64,000 bases of DNA. It comes from JAXMCK01 sp046349395 (GTDB lineage: Bacteria > Pseudomonadota > Alphaproteobacteria > Geminicoccales > Geminicoccaceae). The position numbers and the translations under genes were made by a program. The stretch lies in the NCBI GenBank assembly GCA_046349395.1, contig JAXMCK010000004.1, positions 434,001 to 498,000 on the forward strand, read 5' to 3'. Each line of letters starts with the position of its first letter. Position 1 is the first letter of the stretch. Below, one piece after another: positions 17,844-25,713 of this stretch. The notes below the pieces were generated by a model, which was not told where the DNA came from, did no database searches, and saw only the letters and a list, made by a program, of their open reading frames with translations.

Positions 17844-18754
17844 AGCCGCACCTTGAAGATGCGGATGAAGAGATCGGCGAGCACGTTCAGCACGATGAGC
17901 ACGATCAGGCTCAAGGTCGCGGCATAGGGGAAGTTGGCGAGGGTGAAGATGCGCCCGGCGTAGAAGCTCAGCGTCTCGGTGGCGATCCCGGGCCCGCCGC
18001 TCGTCATCACGTAGACATAGTCGAAGACGCGGAAGAGATCGATCGAGCGGATCAGCACCGCCACCGCCATCACCCGCGACAGCATCGGCAGCGTCAGGTG
18101 CCAGAAGCTCTGCACGGCCGAGGCCCCGTCGATCGCCGCCGCTTCGAACGGCTCCTTCGGCAGCGCCCGAAGGCCCGCCAGGAAGATCAGGACCATGAAG
18201 GGCGTCCACTGCCAGATGTCGGCCAGCATGACGCCGATAAGGGCCGTGTTCAGGTTGGCCAGGATCGGCTGCGTCGGGTCGAGCACGCCGATCTGCACCA
18301 GGGCATAGGTCAGGACACCGAACTGCGCGTCCTGCATCAGCAGGAACATCATGCCCGCCACCGCCGGCGGCACCACCAGCGGCAGGGTCATCAGCGCCCG
18401 CAGCACGCCGTAGCCGCGCCGGTCCGAATCCAGCAGCAGGGCCACCGCCATGCCCAGCGTCAGCTGCACGGCGAGGCAGGCCAGCGTGTAGATGCAGGTG
18501 ATGCCGAGCGCGTGCCACATGCGCTCGTCGTTCAGTGCGGTGGCCCACTGCTTCAGCCCGACGAAGTCGTACTGCCGCGTAACGCGGTTGCGCTCCTGGG
18601 TGCTGAGCCAGAAGGCGTAGAGCAGGGGGTAGATGCCGAAGGCCAGCAGCATCGCCGTCAGCGGGGCCAGCCAGGGGAACGGATGATCGGTCGTCAGCCA
18701 ACGCGGCAGCGTCAGCTTTCCGGGCGTCGATCGCTCAGCCACCGCCGTCGCCAC
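17840..18754 (-). CDS. ABC transporter permease (MalF-type)
   Basis: A 304-residue inner-membrane protein with six predicted segments. The first is WLAPLTAMLLAFGIYPLLYAFWLS, and the EAA loop reads LPKEPFEAAAIDGASAVQSFWHLTLPML. It is the first gene of the transporter block, followed directly by the second permease. The start is a GTG at 18754 without a clear Shine-Dalgarno; a later GTG is possible. No ATP-binding subunit is encoded in this locus, so an ATPase from elsewhere must energise it. Confidence 0.9.
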   Translation of the reverse strand: MATAVAERSTPGKLTLPRWLTTDHPFPWLAPLTAMLLAFGIYPLLYAFWLSTQERNRVTRQYDFVGLKQWATALNDERMWHALGITCIYTLACLAVQLTLGMAVALLLDSDRRGYGVLRALMTLPLVVPPAVAGMMFLLMQDAQFGVLTYALVQIGVLDPTQPILANLNTALIGVMLADIWQWTPFMVLIFLAGLRALPKEPFEAAAIDGASAVQSFWHLTLPMLSRVMAVAVLIRSIDLFRVFDYVYVMTSGGPGIATETLSFYAGRIFTLANFPYAATLSLIVLIVLNVLADLFIRIFKVRL

Positions 18755-18815
18755 GTGCAGCCCACCGCCTTTCCGGCGTCACCGTTGTGAGGCCGCTCGC
18801 GGGCGGGCCTCCCTG

Positions 18816-18843
18816 AACCTTTGTACCGACTTCGAAACCTTTG
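18816..18843. promoter_or_regulatory. Direct repeat upstream of the ABC permease operon, candidate SorC operator
   Basis: Two copies of AACCTTTG (18816-18823 and 18836-18843) are spaced exactly 20 bp apart, about two helical turns. They lie in the 118-nt gap between the PfkB gene and the first permease gene. A perfect minus-strand -35 hexamer TTGACA is at 18871-18876, so the repeats lie downstream of it, where a repressor would block transcription. The SorC regulator encoded in the same locus is the natural candidate. Confidence 0.45.
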
Positions 18844-18872
18844 ATCAGCGGTATGGGAGCTATCCCCCGCTG

Positions 18873-19787
18873 TCAAGCGCGCCCCGCCTCGCGCAGCAGC
18901 GCCTCGGCCGCCTCCGGCCCGAGGCTCCCCCGCGCCTCCTCCGCCGTAGCCACGACTGCTGCCGCCGCCGCATTGGCGAAGGCCACCGCGTCCCGCAACG
19001 GCTCGCCCTTCGCCAGCCTCGCGGCCAGCGCACCGGCGAACGCGTCGCCCGCACCATGCGTGCTCGCGACCTGCACCCTGTGCCCGGCCAGCTCGAACCG
19101 CTGCCCGCGCCCCGCCACCGCCAGGCCTGCGGCACCCGCCGTCACGATCGCCACCCGGTTCAGGATCGCCAGCCGCCCCGCCGCCTCGACCGGATCGGCC
19201 GTCCCCGCCAGCATCTCCGCCTCGATCTCGTTCACGAGCAGGATCTCGATCTGGGCGCCGAGCGGTCCCGGCAGCTCGCGGGCCGGTGCCGCGTTCAGGA
19301 TCACCCGCGCCCCCTTGGCCGACGCCGCCGCGGCTGCCGCCACGTTCGCCGCGTCCGGCACCTCGTTCTGCAGCATCAGGACCCCGCCCGGCCGCAGCCG
19401 TTCCGTCGCCGCCGCCACGTCGCTCCCGTCGAGGCGCAGGTTCACGCCCGAGACGATGACCGCCCCGTAGTCGCCGGCCGCCTCCCGGATCGCCACGCTC
19501 ATCCCGGAGCCCGCACCCGCATCGACCCGCACCGCCGCCCGGTCGACGCCGGCCGCGATGAGATTGGCGAGAAGCCGGCGCCCGAAATCGTCGTCGCCGA
19601 CCCGGCCGACCATCGCCGTCCTGGCCCCCTGCCGTGCCGCCTCGATCGCCTGGTTGCCACCCTTGCCGCCGCACTTGAAGCCCCAGCCCGTGCCGACGGC
19701 AGTCTCGCCCCGGCGTGGCAGGGCCGGCGCATCGACCATCACGTCCAGGTGCAGGCTGCCGAGGACGACGACGTCGAACCCGGTCAT
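18873..19787 (-). CDS. PfkB-family carbohydrate kinase (ribokinase-like)
   Basis: A 304-residue sugar kinase. The N-terminal motif is VVVLGSLHLDVMVDAPALPRRGET, and the substrate loop WGFKCGGKGGNQAIEAARQGARTAMVGRVGDDDFG matches PfkB signature 1. Signature 2 reads STHGAGDAFAGALAARL, with the catalytic GAGD but serine-threonine-histidine where DTT or NTT is usual. The ATG overlaps the stop of the isomerase gene upstream (ATGA). It likely phosphorylates the product of that isomerase or a related sugar. Confidence 0.88.
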   Translation of the reverse strand: MTGFDVVVLGSLHLDVMVDAPALPRRGETAVGTGWGFKCGGKGGNQAIEAARQGARTAMVGRVGDDDFGRRLLANLIAAGVDRAAVRVDAGAGSGMSVAIREAAGDYGAVIVSGVNLRLDGSDVAAATERLRPGGVLMLQNEVPDAANVAAAAAASAKGARVILNAAPARELPGPLGAQIEILLVNEIEAEMLAGTADPVEAAGRLAILNRVAIVTAGAAGLAVAGRGQRFELAGHRVQVASTHGAGDAFAGALAARLAKGEPLRDAVAFANAAAAAVVATAEEARGSLGPEAAEALLREAGRA

Positions 19788-20758
19788 GCCCCGAGCAGCT
19801 CGCGCTGCACCAGCCGCTGCGCCGTCACGGCGTCCTGCCGGGCGATCGCGGCTTCCAGCTCCGGCACGGCGTCGAGGCGCTCCAGCACGCCCAGCATCCC
19901 GCGCACGGTCGCGATGTTGGCGGCACACTCCGCCACCGGATCGAGTCCCGAGCTGTCCGGAAACGTGTCGAAGTAGAGGCAGCCCGGATAGCCCTGCCGG
20001 CGCACCTCACGCAGCAGTTCCAGCGTCTGCAGCGTGTGCACCGCCCCCACCATCAACCCGTCGTCGCGCTTCCCATAGCCGTCGTTGAGATGCACGCCGA
20101 GCAGCCGGCTGAACCGCCCGACCAGGGCTGCCGCATAGGCGGGCTGCTCGTCGGCGTAGAGCACGTGCGCGAAGTCGAGCGTCACGCCGAGATTGGGCAG
20201 GCCCAGCTCGCGGATCGCCAGCAGCGTCGTCGCCGCGTCCGGCAGCATGGAAAAGGCCCGCGGCTCGTTCGGCTTGTATTCCAGGCTGATATCGATCCCG
20301 GGCGCGTGCTCGGCCACCGCCCGGATCCCCTCCAGCTCCAGGTCCCACAGCCGCGCATGGTCGGCCCCGAACGCGTAGTCGAACCCGTCCTGCCCGAGCC
20401 ACAACGTCATCAGCCGCCCACCGGCCTCCTGCAGCGCGTCGACCCCACGCTTGGTGAGGTCGATCGCCCGCTGCCTCACGGCGGGATCGGCGTGGGTGAA
20501 GGCCCCCGCCCGGTAGGCCGGATCGCCATAGTACCGCATGGCGAACCCGTTCAGCGTCAGCCGCCCCAGCATCTGCCGCAGTGCCCCCGGCGGCAGCCCC
20601 TCCACCTGGTCCGGATAGTTCAGATCGACGGTGTCGAGGCTCTCCACGCTCGCCGCCCGCTCCAGGCACTCCGCGGTCGAGGGCTTGCGCTGGTCGCCCC
20701 AGTACAGCTCCGGCCTCGCGGCGAACGAGTTGAGCCTGGCGGCGAACAAAGGCTGCAT
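19784..20758 (-). CDS. Sugar phosphate isomerase/epimerase (xylose-isomerase-like TIM barrel)
   Basis: A 324-residue AP-endonuclease-2 superfamily TIM barrel. Metal and substrate residues are expected in the strands ending SLEYKPNEPR (glutamate), GVTLDFAHVLYA (aspartate, histidine), LGVHLNDGYGKRDDG (histidine, aspartate) and CLYFDTFPD. The ATG at 20758 is chosen because GAGG lies upstream; the frame opens slightly earlier. It is the first gene of the carbohydrate locus and is coupled to the PfkB kinase, consistent with an isomerase-then-kinase step. Substrate unknown. Confidence 0.8.
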   Translation of the reverse strand: MQPLFAARLNSFAARPELYWGDQRKPSTAECLERAASVESLDTVDLNYPDQVEGLPPGALRQMLGRLTLNGFAMRYYGDPAYRAGAFTHADPAVRQRAIDLTKRGVDALQEAGGRLMTLWLGQDGFDYAFGADHARLWDLELEGIRAVAEHAPGIDISLEYKPNEPRAFSMLPDAATTLLAIRELGLPNLGVTLDFAHVLYADEQPAYAAALVGRFSRLLGVHLNDGYGKRDDGLMVGAVHTLQTLELLREVRRQGYPGCLYFDTFPDSSGLDPVAECAANIATVRGMLGVLERLDAVPELEAAIARQDAVTAQRLVQRELLGA

Positions 20759-20828
20759 TCCGGACCTCGCATGCGGCAAGGCCCGCTATCTGCCACGCAC
20801 GCCGGCACCACGCGAGCGCCCCGCAAGC

Positions 20829-22346
20829 TCACCGTATAACGAGCGGTCCCCTCCGTGTGGTGCTCCTCGCCGCCCCCAGCGCCACTGCGGCCCGCGCACC
20901 GGTGCCGACGACATCGTCGACGTCCATCGCATAGTGCAATGTCGCCGCCGCGACCGCCCGGGCATTCAGCAGGAGCATCTGGCGGTCCACGTTCCGGATG
21001 GTGTCGCAGGCCTTGTGATAGCAGGCGTCCATCGGCTGGCCCGCGGTGCCACCGAAGATCGCCGCCTGCGCCGTCGTCTTGACCTCCTCGGCCCCGGTAT
21101 AGAGGCCGCCCGTCGCGATGCCGGCAGCCACGAACGGACCGTGATCGGACTGGCCGTCCATCGGGATCGGCGCGGTCGCTAAACTCCGTACCTTGAAGAA
21201 GCGGACCAGGAAGCGCTCGATCGCCGCCGATCCCGGCGGACCCTCGTCGCCGTCGTAGACGAAGCGCACCGGATTGGGCGAACCCACCATGTCGACGTTC
21301 AGGTAGAGGGCGATCCTGCCCCTCGCCACCGCCGACAGGTGATCGACATAGTGCGTCGACCCGACGAGCCCCGCCTCCTCCGCCGTCCACCAGGCGAACC
21401 GCACCTTGTTGCGCGGGCTCACCTTCTTCATCTGCAGGGCGACCTCGAGGATGGCGGCACTGCCCGAGCCGTTGTCGTTGATGCCGGGTCCGGCCGCGGC
21501 CGAGTCGAGGTGCGCCCCGACCATGACGACGTGATCGGCACTCCCGCCTCGCGTCTCGGCCAGCAGGTTGGCCGTCGTTAGCGTCTGCCGCCGCACATTG
21601 GCGAACAGCTGCAGCCTGGTTCCCCGCGTCGACGACCAGGCCACGCCCAGGGGATAGCTTGTCATCAACACAGGGATGCCGCCCCGATAGGCCGCCGAGA
21701 CCGAGGCCTCGAACAGGGCCTTCCTGTCCGCCGTGTCGCCCTGGTTGAAGATCACGACCGCCGAGGCGCCCGCCCCCGCCGCGTTCTCCGCCTTGACCTC
21801 GAAATCGCAGGCACCACGCTGGACAAGCGCGATGTCACCGGCCGGGAAGCCGGCGAAATCGGCCTTCTCACAGCCGCTGGTCGATCGGTTGCCGGGACCC
21901 AGCTTCAGGTCGACCGCCGTCACCCCGGCGGTCACCCGGCCGGGATCGCTCTGGTCGGCGACCGCGAAATCGGTGCCCTCGACATAGCTCACCGCATCCG
22001 GCGAAACCTGATGGAGGATCGACGGCCCGATCGGCGTGGCGGCCACATAGTCGAGCTTCTGCACCGTCACGAGGTAGCCCGCGGCCCGCATCAGGCCGGC
22101 CACGTAGCCGACCGATCGCCGGTGACCCTGGAAGCCAGCGAAACGGTTGCCGCGGCTGATGTTGGCGATGTGCTGCAACGCCTGCTGGTGGGTGCGCACG
22201 CCGTCCAGCGTCATGCATTCGAGCAGCTTCTGCTGCGTGTCGTTCCGTCGGAGCGCACAGTCCGTCGATGCAGCGCTGACCGGTCCACCGTGTACCAGCC
22301 AGAGGGCTGCGACGGCGGCGAGGGCCGGCCTCGTCCAGGCTCGCAT
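20829..22346 (-). CDS. Secreted M28-family metallopeptidase with PA domain (copy 1)
   Basis: A 505-residue exported protein with an N-terminal signal (to about residue 25, PVSA/AS). A protease-associated insert lies at roughly 120-250 (DIALVQRGACDFEVKAENAAGAGASAVVIFNQG). The M28 catalytic domain follows, with zinc ligands H279 (AHLDS), D291 (INDNGSGS), E323/E324 (TAEEAG), D352 (NVDMVG) and H444 (CYHKACDT). Family members are aminopeptidases with a co-catalytic zinc pair. A clearly related paralogue lies directly upstream in the same orientation. Confidence 0.9.
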   Translation of the reverse strand: MRAWTRPALAAVAALWLVHGGPVSAASTDCALRRNDTQQKLLECMTLDGVRTHQQALQHIANISRGNRFAGFQGHRRSVGYVAGLMRAAGYLVTVQKLDYVAATPIGPSILHQVSPDAVSYVEGTDFAVADQSDPGRVTAGVTAVDLKLGPGNRSTSGCEKADFAGFPAGDIALVQRGACDFEVKAENAAGAGASAVVIFNQGDTADRKALFEASVSAAYRGGIPVLMTSYPLGVAWSSTRGTRLQLFANVRRQTLTTANLLAETRGGSADHVVMVGAHLDSAAAGPGINDNGSGSAAILEVALQMKKVSPRNKVRFAWWTAEEAGLVGSTHYVDHLSAVARGRIALYLNVDMVGSPNPVRFVYDGDEGPPGSAAIERFLVRFFKVRSLATAPIPMDGQSDHGPFVAAGIATGGLYTGAEEVKTTAQAAIFGGTAGQPMDACYHKACDTIRNVDRQMLLLNARAVAAATLHYAMDVDDVVGTGARAAVALGAARSTTRRGPLVIR

Positions 22347-22488
22347 GCTTCGTCCCCTCCGGGCGATCCCTCAAGCGGACGCCCGATCGGACATGCTCCG
22401 GACAAGGGCCCGACAGGACAATGTGCCTGCGGCGATTTTCCGGACCAAACGGCACGCCGCCGTCACGCGGTACGGTGTCGGAGAAAGC

Positions 22489-22511
22489 CGCGGGCGCCCC
22501 TCACGCCCGCG
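22489..22511 (-). terminator. Rho-independent terminator-like hairpin between the M28 genes
   Basis: CGCGGGCG, a 7-nt loop, then CGCCCGCG: a perfect 8-bp stem. On the minus strand it follows the stop of the upstream M28 gene by about a dozen bases and runs into GCTTTCT. It would end or reduce transcription before the second M28 gene. Confidence 0.55.
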
Positions 22512-22524
22512 TGCCGTCAGGAGA

Positions 22525-24066
22525 TCAGCGGACGAAGAGGTGCCCGCGCCGCTCCGTGTTCTTGAGCTTCTTCGCCGCCGACTTGCCGGCGATCCGCAGG
22601 CCGTTGATGTCCGTGGTGCTCATCGCGTAGCGCAGCGTCGCCGCCGCGATCGCGTCGGCGTTCAGGCTCAGCACGGGCAGGTCGACGTTGCGGAAGTCGT
22701 CGCAGGCCTGGTGGTAGCAGGGATCGAAGGCTTCCCCCGCCGTGCCGCCGAAGAGGCGCGCCTCTTCGGCCGTCTTGATGTCCTCCGCCCCGGTGAACAG
22801 GCCGCCGGCCGGAATGCCCTCGGCGATGAAGGGGCCGTAGTCGGACCGCCCGTCGAACGCCGTCGGCCGCGAGGCGAGCCCGCGCGCCTTGTAGAAGTTC
22901 GTGAAGAAGCGCTCGATCGGGCCCGAGCCCAGCGGCCCCGGCGTGCCGAAGCCCGAACCGTCGCCGTCATAGACGAAGCGGCCGGGATTGGGCGATCCCA
23001 CCATGTCGAAGTTCAGGTAGAGGGCGATGTTGATCTTCTGCGCGGTGGACAGGCTCTCGACATAATGGGTCGAGCCGACGAGCCCGGCCTCCTCCGCCGT
23101 CCACCAGGCGAAGCGCACCTTGTTGCGCGGGATCACGTTCTTCATCTGCAGTGCCGTCTCGAGAATGGCCGCACTGCCAGAGCCGTTGTCGTTGATGCCC
23201 GGTCCTTCGTAGACCGAGTCGAGATGCGCCCCGACCATCACGACATTGTCGGCCCGTCCGCCGCGCGTCTCGGCCAGCACGTTGGCCGTCGAGAGCGAGC
23301 GCCGGATCACATTGGCGAACAGGCGGAGCGTCAGTCCGTCGGTGTTGGCGAACGTGGCACCCAGGTCGTAGCTCGTCATCACGACCGGGATGTCGCCCGA
23401 ATACTCCGCACCGAGCGTGCCGAGGAACAAGTCCTGACGGTCCGGCGTGTCCAGGTTGCCCTGGTTGAAGATCACGGCACCCGCCGCACCGGCGTTCGCC
23501 GCGTTCTCAGCCTTCACCCGGAAGTCGCAGGAGCCTCGCTGGATGAGCGCGATGGCACCCGTCGGAAAGCCCGCGAAGTCGGCAGCTTCGCAACCGCTCG
23601 TCGAGGTATTGCCGAGTCCCAGTTGCAGATCGACCGCCTTGACCGCACCGGTCACGTCGCCGGGCTCGCTCTGGTCGGCGACAAGGAAGTCGGTCCCCTC
23701 TTCGTAGGTCGTGGCCGTCGGTGCCGTCTGCTCCAGGGCCGACGGCCCGACCGGCGTCGCCGCCAGATAGTCGAACCGCTGCAGCCTCACGGCATAGCCC
23801 GCCTCGCGCAGCAACCGCGCCACGTAGGCCGCCGAGCGCTCGTGGCCCGGCAGGCCCGCGAACCGCCTGTTGTCGCTCCGGTTCGCGATGTTCTGCAGCT
23901 GCCGCTGATGCTCCCGCACGCCCTGAAGCGTCACGCATTCGAGCAGCTTCTTCTCGGTATTGTTGATGCGCGCCGCGCACGCGGCGGGGCTGACCGCCCC
24001 GGCCGACTGCACGCCCAGCAAGCCGAGCGCCGCCGCGCCCAGGGCGACTGTCGTCCAACCTCGCAT
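22525..24066 (-). CDS. Secreted M28-family metallopeptidase with PA domain (copy 2)
   Basis: A 513-residue paralogue of the downstream gene. It has a signal peptide (MRGWTTVALGAAALGLLGVQ, cleavage near SAGA/V), a PA domain with GAIALIQRGSCDFRVKAENAANAGAAGAVIFNQG, and a full M28 zinc set: GAHLDSVYEGPGINDNGSG, TAEEAG, NFDMVG and CYHQACDD. GGGAG lies six bases before the ATG. Both copies share the cysteine pattern outside the catalytic residues, so they arose by tandem duplication. Both are expected in the periplasm or outside the cell, releasing N-terminal amino acids from peptides. Confidence 0.9.
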   Translation of the reverse strand: MRGWTTVALGAAALGLLGVQSAGAVSPAACAARINNTEKKLLECVTLQGVREHQRQLQNIANRSDNRRFAGLPGHERSAAYVARLLREAGYAVRLQRFDYLAATPVGPSALEQTAPTATTYEEGTDFLVADQSEPGDVTGAVKAVDLQLGLGNTSTSGCEAADFAGFPTGAIALIQRGSCDFRVKAENAANAGAAGAVIFNQGNLDTPDRQDLFLGTLGAEYSGDIPVVMTSYDLGATFANTDGLTLRLFANVIRRSLSTANVLAETRGGRADNVVMVGAHLDSVYEGPGINDNGSGSAAILETALQMKNVIPRNKVRFAWWTAEEAGLVGSTHYVESLSTAQKINIALYLNFDMVGSPNPGRFVYDGDGSGFGTPGPLGSGPIERFFTNFYKARGLASRPTAFDGRSDYGPFIAEGIPAGGLFTGAEDIKTAEEARLFGGTAGEAFDPCYHQACDDFRNVDLPVLSLNADAIAAATLRYAMSTTDINGLRIAGKSAAKKLKNTERRGHLFVR

Positions 24067-24397
24067 GCTTCACTCCCTGTCTACGCCCGACATGGGCATC
24101 AAAGGACAGCATGCTGTTGAGACGATGACGTTTTGGCAACCCCGCCACCATGTCCCGTCCAGGTACTTTGGAGATGCGGTTGATAACAATTACCGCACAA
24201 GCCTTAGTAGTTTGACGAGATCATCGACACCTCTACGGGCGGAAGCATCATCTTCTTCTTAGGTCCATCCCACGGCACAGAGCCGGTGCCAAATTTTTTG
24301 CCTGCAGAACCATCTGCAATGGTTGAATTCTAAGCTACGAACCGCCGCGGCGAGCAGTGTGAAGGCGTGGTAGGCTACGCGGAGCGATGGCTTGAGG
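24067..24397. other. Intergenic stretch of lower GC, no gene recognised
   Basis: Noticeably more AT-rich than the surroundings. It contains the 5' leader of the M28 gene and unassigned sequence with several stops in every frame. No promoter, repeat or RNA could be assigned with confidence. Confidence 0.4.
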
Positions 24398-24804
24398 TCA
24401 GCGCGGGTCGCTCGTCTCCGCCGGACTCCACCCCCTGGGCGCCTCCAGCATCGGGGCCTTAGGATGCCCGTCCGGGTCATTGAAGAGGCGCGTCCCGAGA
24501 TCGTGGTCGTTCATCTCGACAATGGGATGCCACCGGCCGTCGAGGAGGACACCCAGCATTCCAACTCGGCCGAAGCGAGGGCGATGTCCGCGTGGCGCAA
24601 GTAGAGGCAACCGATCGGCGCGATCGCGTCCGGATCGTCGGTCTTGGCGAGGAAATGCCCCTAGCCGGTACAGTCGAAGAAGAAGAGATCGCCAAAGCGG
24701 TAGAGCTTGCGCGGACCAAGAACGGAGCCGTAGAATAACTCCGACCGGTCGGTGTCGGCGACAGGTACAGCGATCTTGCCGATCTGTCCGAGACTCAGGC
24801 GCAC
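24398..24804 (-). pseudogene. Decayed VOC (glyoxalase/bleomycin-resistance) family protein
   Basis: Read from a GTG at 24804, one frame gives LGQIGKIAVPVADTDRSELFYGSVLGPRKLYRFGDLFFFDCTG and then a TAG stop at 24661-24663. The same frame continues GHFLAKTDDPDAIAPIGCLYLRHADIALASAELE. Homology then moves to another frame, HPIVEMNDHDLGTRLFNDPDGHPKAPMLEAPRG, ending TGA at 24398. The pieces align in order to a normal VOC monomer of about 130 residues, including its IAVPV-D-D-FY-LG start and DHDLW-FF-DPDGN-like end. One nonsense and one frameshift mutation therefore inactivate it. No function is expected. Confidence 0.75.
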
Positions 24805-24837
24805 GGGGCGTTCTTTGCTGGCGGTCGCCCCCTCGCG

Positions 24838-25245
24838 CTACCGCAGTTCGATGCGACCCAGAACGTTTTGATTGCTGTTGCGAAGCTCGAACGTCCCACG
24901 CACTGCGGCCTTGGACGGACCTACCATGACGCGACAGGCATAAGTATCGGTCGCAGTGATGCCTGTCCAAATACGGCAGGTGGAACCGGCGGTCAGCGTT
25001 GAACTGCAGGTGGTTCCCAGTTGCAGCGCGGTGGCTCCGTTGCTCCCGAGAATCTTGAAACCGGACAGCGTGATCGCCGCCGAGCCTCCATTAAAAATGC
25101 TGCAGAGAGCGACAGCCTGCGACTGACCCGCATACAACCCTCCAGCCGCCATCAACTCCGCTGCGTATACGGTACCGGCGAGCACTGTCCCGAGACCGGC
25201 CGCAAAAACAGCCATAATCTTGCGTGTCACCGCTTTCTGCACCAC
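24838..25245 (-). CDS. Small secreted protein of unknown function
   Basis: A 135-residue protein with a basic N-terminus and hydrophobic core (KIMAVFAAGLGTVLAGTVYA/AELM), a clear signal peptide. The mature part (about 107 residues) is serine-, threonine- and glycine-rich with four cysteines (LCSIFNG, TTCSST, TCRIW, YACRV), which could form disulfides in the periplasm. It is probably all-beta. The start is one of two adjacent GTG codons, or the ATG at 25215. No family is recognised. It stands alone between the VOC pseudogene and the palindromic element. Confidence 0.6.
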   Translation of the reverse strand: MVQKAVTRKIMAVFAAGLGTVLAGTVYAAELMAAGGLYAGQSQAVALCSIFNGGSAAITLSGFKILGSNGATALQLGTTCSSTLTAGSTCRIWTGITATDTYACRVMVGPSKAAVRGTFELRNSNQNVLGRIELR

Positions 25246-25356
25246 TCAAACCCCCATTTTACGTTGTCGCTTTGCAGTTTAATGCTGCTGGCGAAGCCTG
25301 TCATCGTAGCTGGTACGGGAAATTCCTACGCCTCCATCAACCAAAACTCGGACAAA

Positions 25357-25399
25357 AAGGAACTTGATCCTTGAGGTTGTCAGGAGTATGTTCCTCTCC
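25357..25399 (+). promoter_or_regulatory. Duplicated palindromic element (copy A) upstream of the unknown-family genes
   Basis: Two 14-bp palindromes of form AGGA-N6-TCCT start at 25358 and 25382, 24 bp apart. Outside the 10-nt spacer it matches copy B (49992-50034, minus strand) at 29 of 33 positions, with identical spacing. In both cases a member of the same protein family lies downstream on the same strand. Here the element ends three bases before the likely ATG at 25403, so it could be an operator, an RNA-level control site or a promoter. Confidence 0.6.
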
Positions 25400-25402
25400 A
25401 TC

Positions 25403-25705
25403 ATGAAGCCCACCACCAAGACCCGACCCAAGCTGACCGATGAGCAGGCCATGCGCCGGCTCGCCCGCTGGAGCCGTCTCGGCCTGCCGCTGGAGCGGCT
25501 CGCCGAGATCTCCGGCCGCTCCGTCGCCCAGCTTCAGAAGATGATGGCGTCCGACGCCTATGTCGTGACGCAGCGCGAGATCGAGGAGCAGATGAATCTG
25601 CCCTACGACGTGCTCATGCAGCAGCTCTACGAACAGGCCAGTCAGGTGGTGAGCGAGTGGCTCGGCAAGCTCGAGGGGCCGGCCGACCGGCGACGCTGGC
25701 ACTGA
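25403..25705 (+). CDS. Small helical protein, N-domain-only member of an unrecognised family
   Basis: A 100-residue cytoplasmic protein rich in predicted helix: MRRLARWSRLGLPLERLAEISGRSVAQLQKMMASDAYVV, then LPYDVLMQQLYEQASQVVSEWL. The order of helices and spaced residues (RRLA, a G-x-x-x-x-x-A turn, then L-x-x-D-x-L and A-x-x-V-x-x-x-L) parallels the N-terminal half of the next gene and of the gene at 49135. It lacks their CAWFF and ALRHRI motifs. The start may be the ATG at 25403 or at 25388. A helix-turn-helix in the first 50 residues is possible. Function unknown. Confidence 0.6.
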   Translation: MKPTTKTRPKLTDEQAMRRLARWSRLGLPLERLAEISGRSVAQLQKMMASDAYVVTQREIEEQMNLPYDVLMQQLYEQASQVVSEWLGKLEGPADRRRWH

Positions 25706-25713
25706 GCCGTGCC

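Noticed and set aside
24477..24719. 80-codon minus-strand ORF inside the VOC remnant
   Set aside because: Its translation is serine/arginine-rich noise; VOC homology lies in the other two frames.
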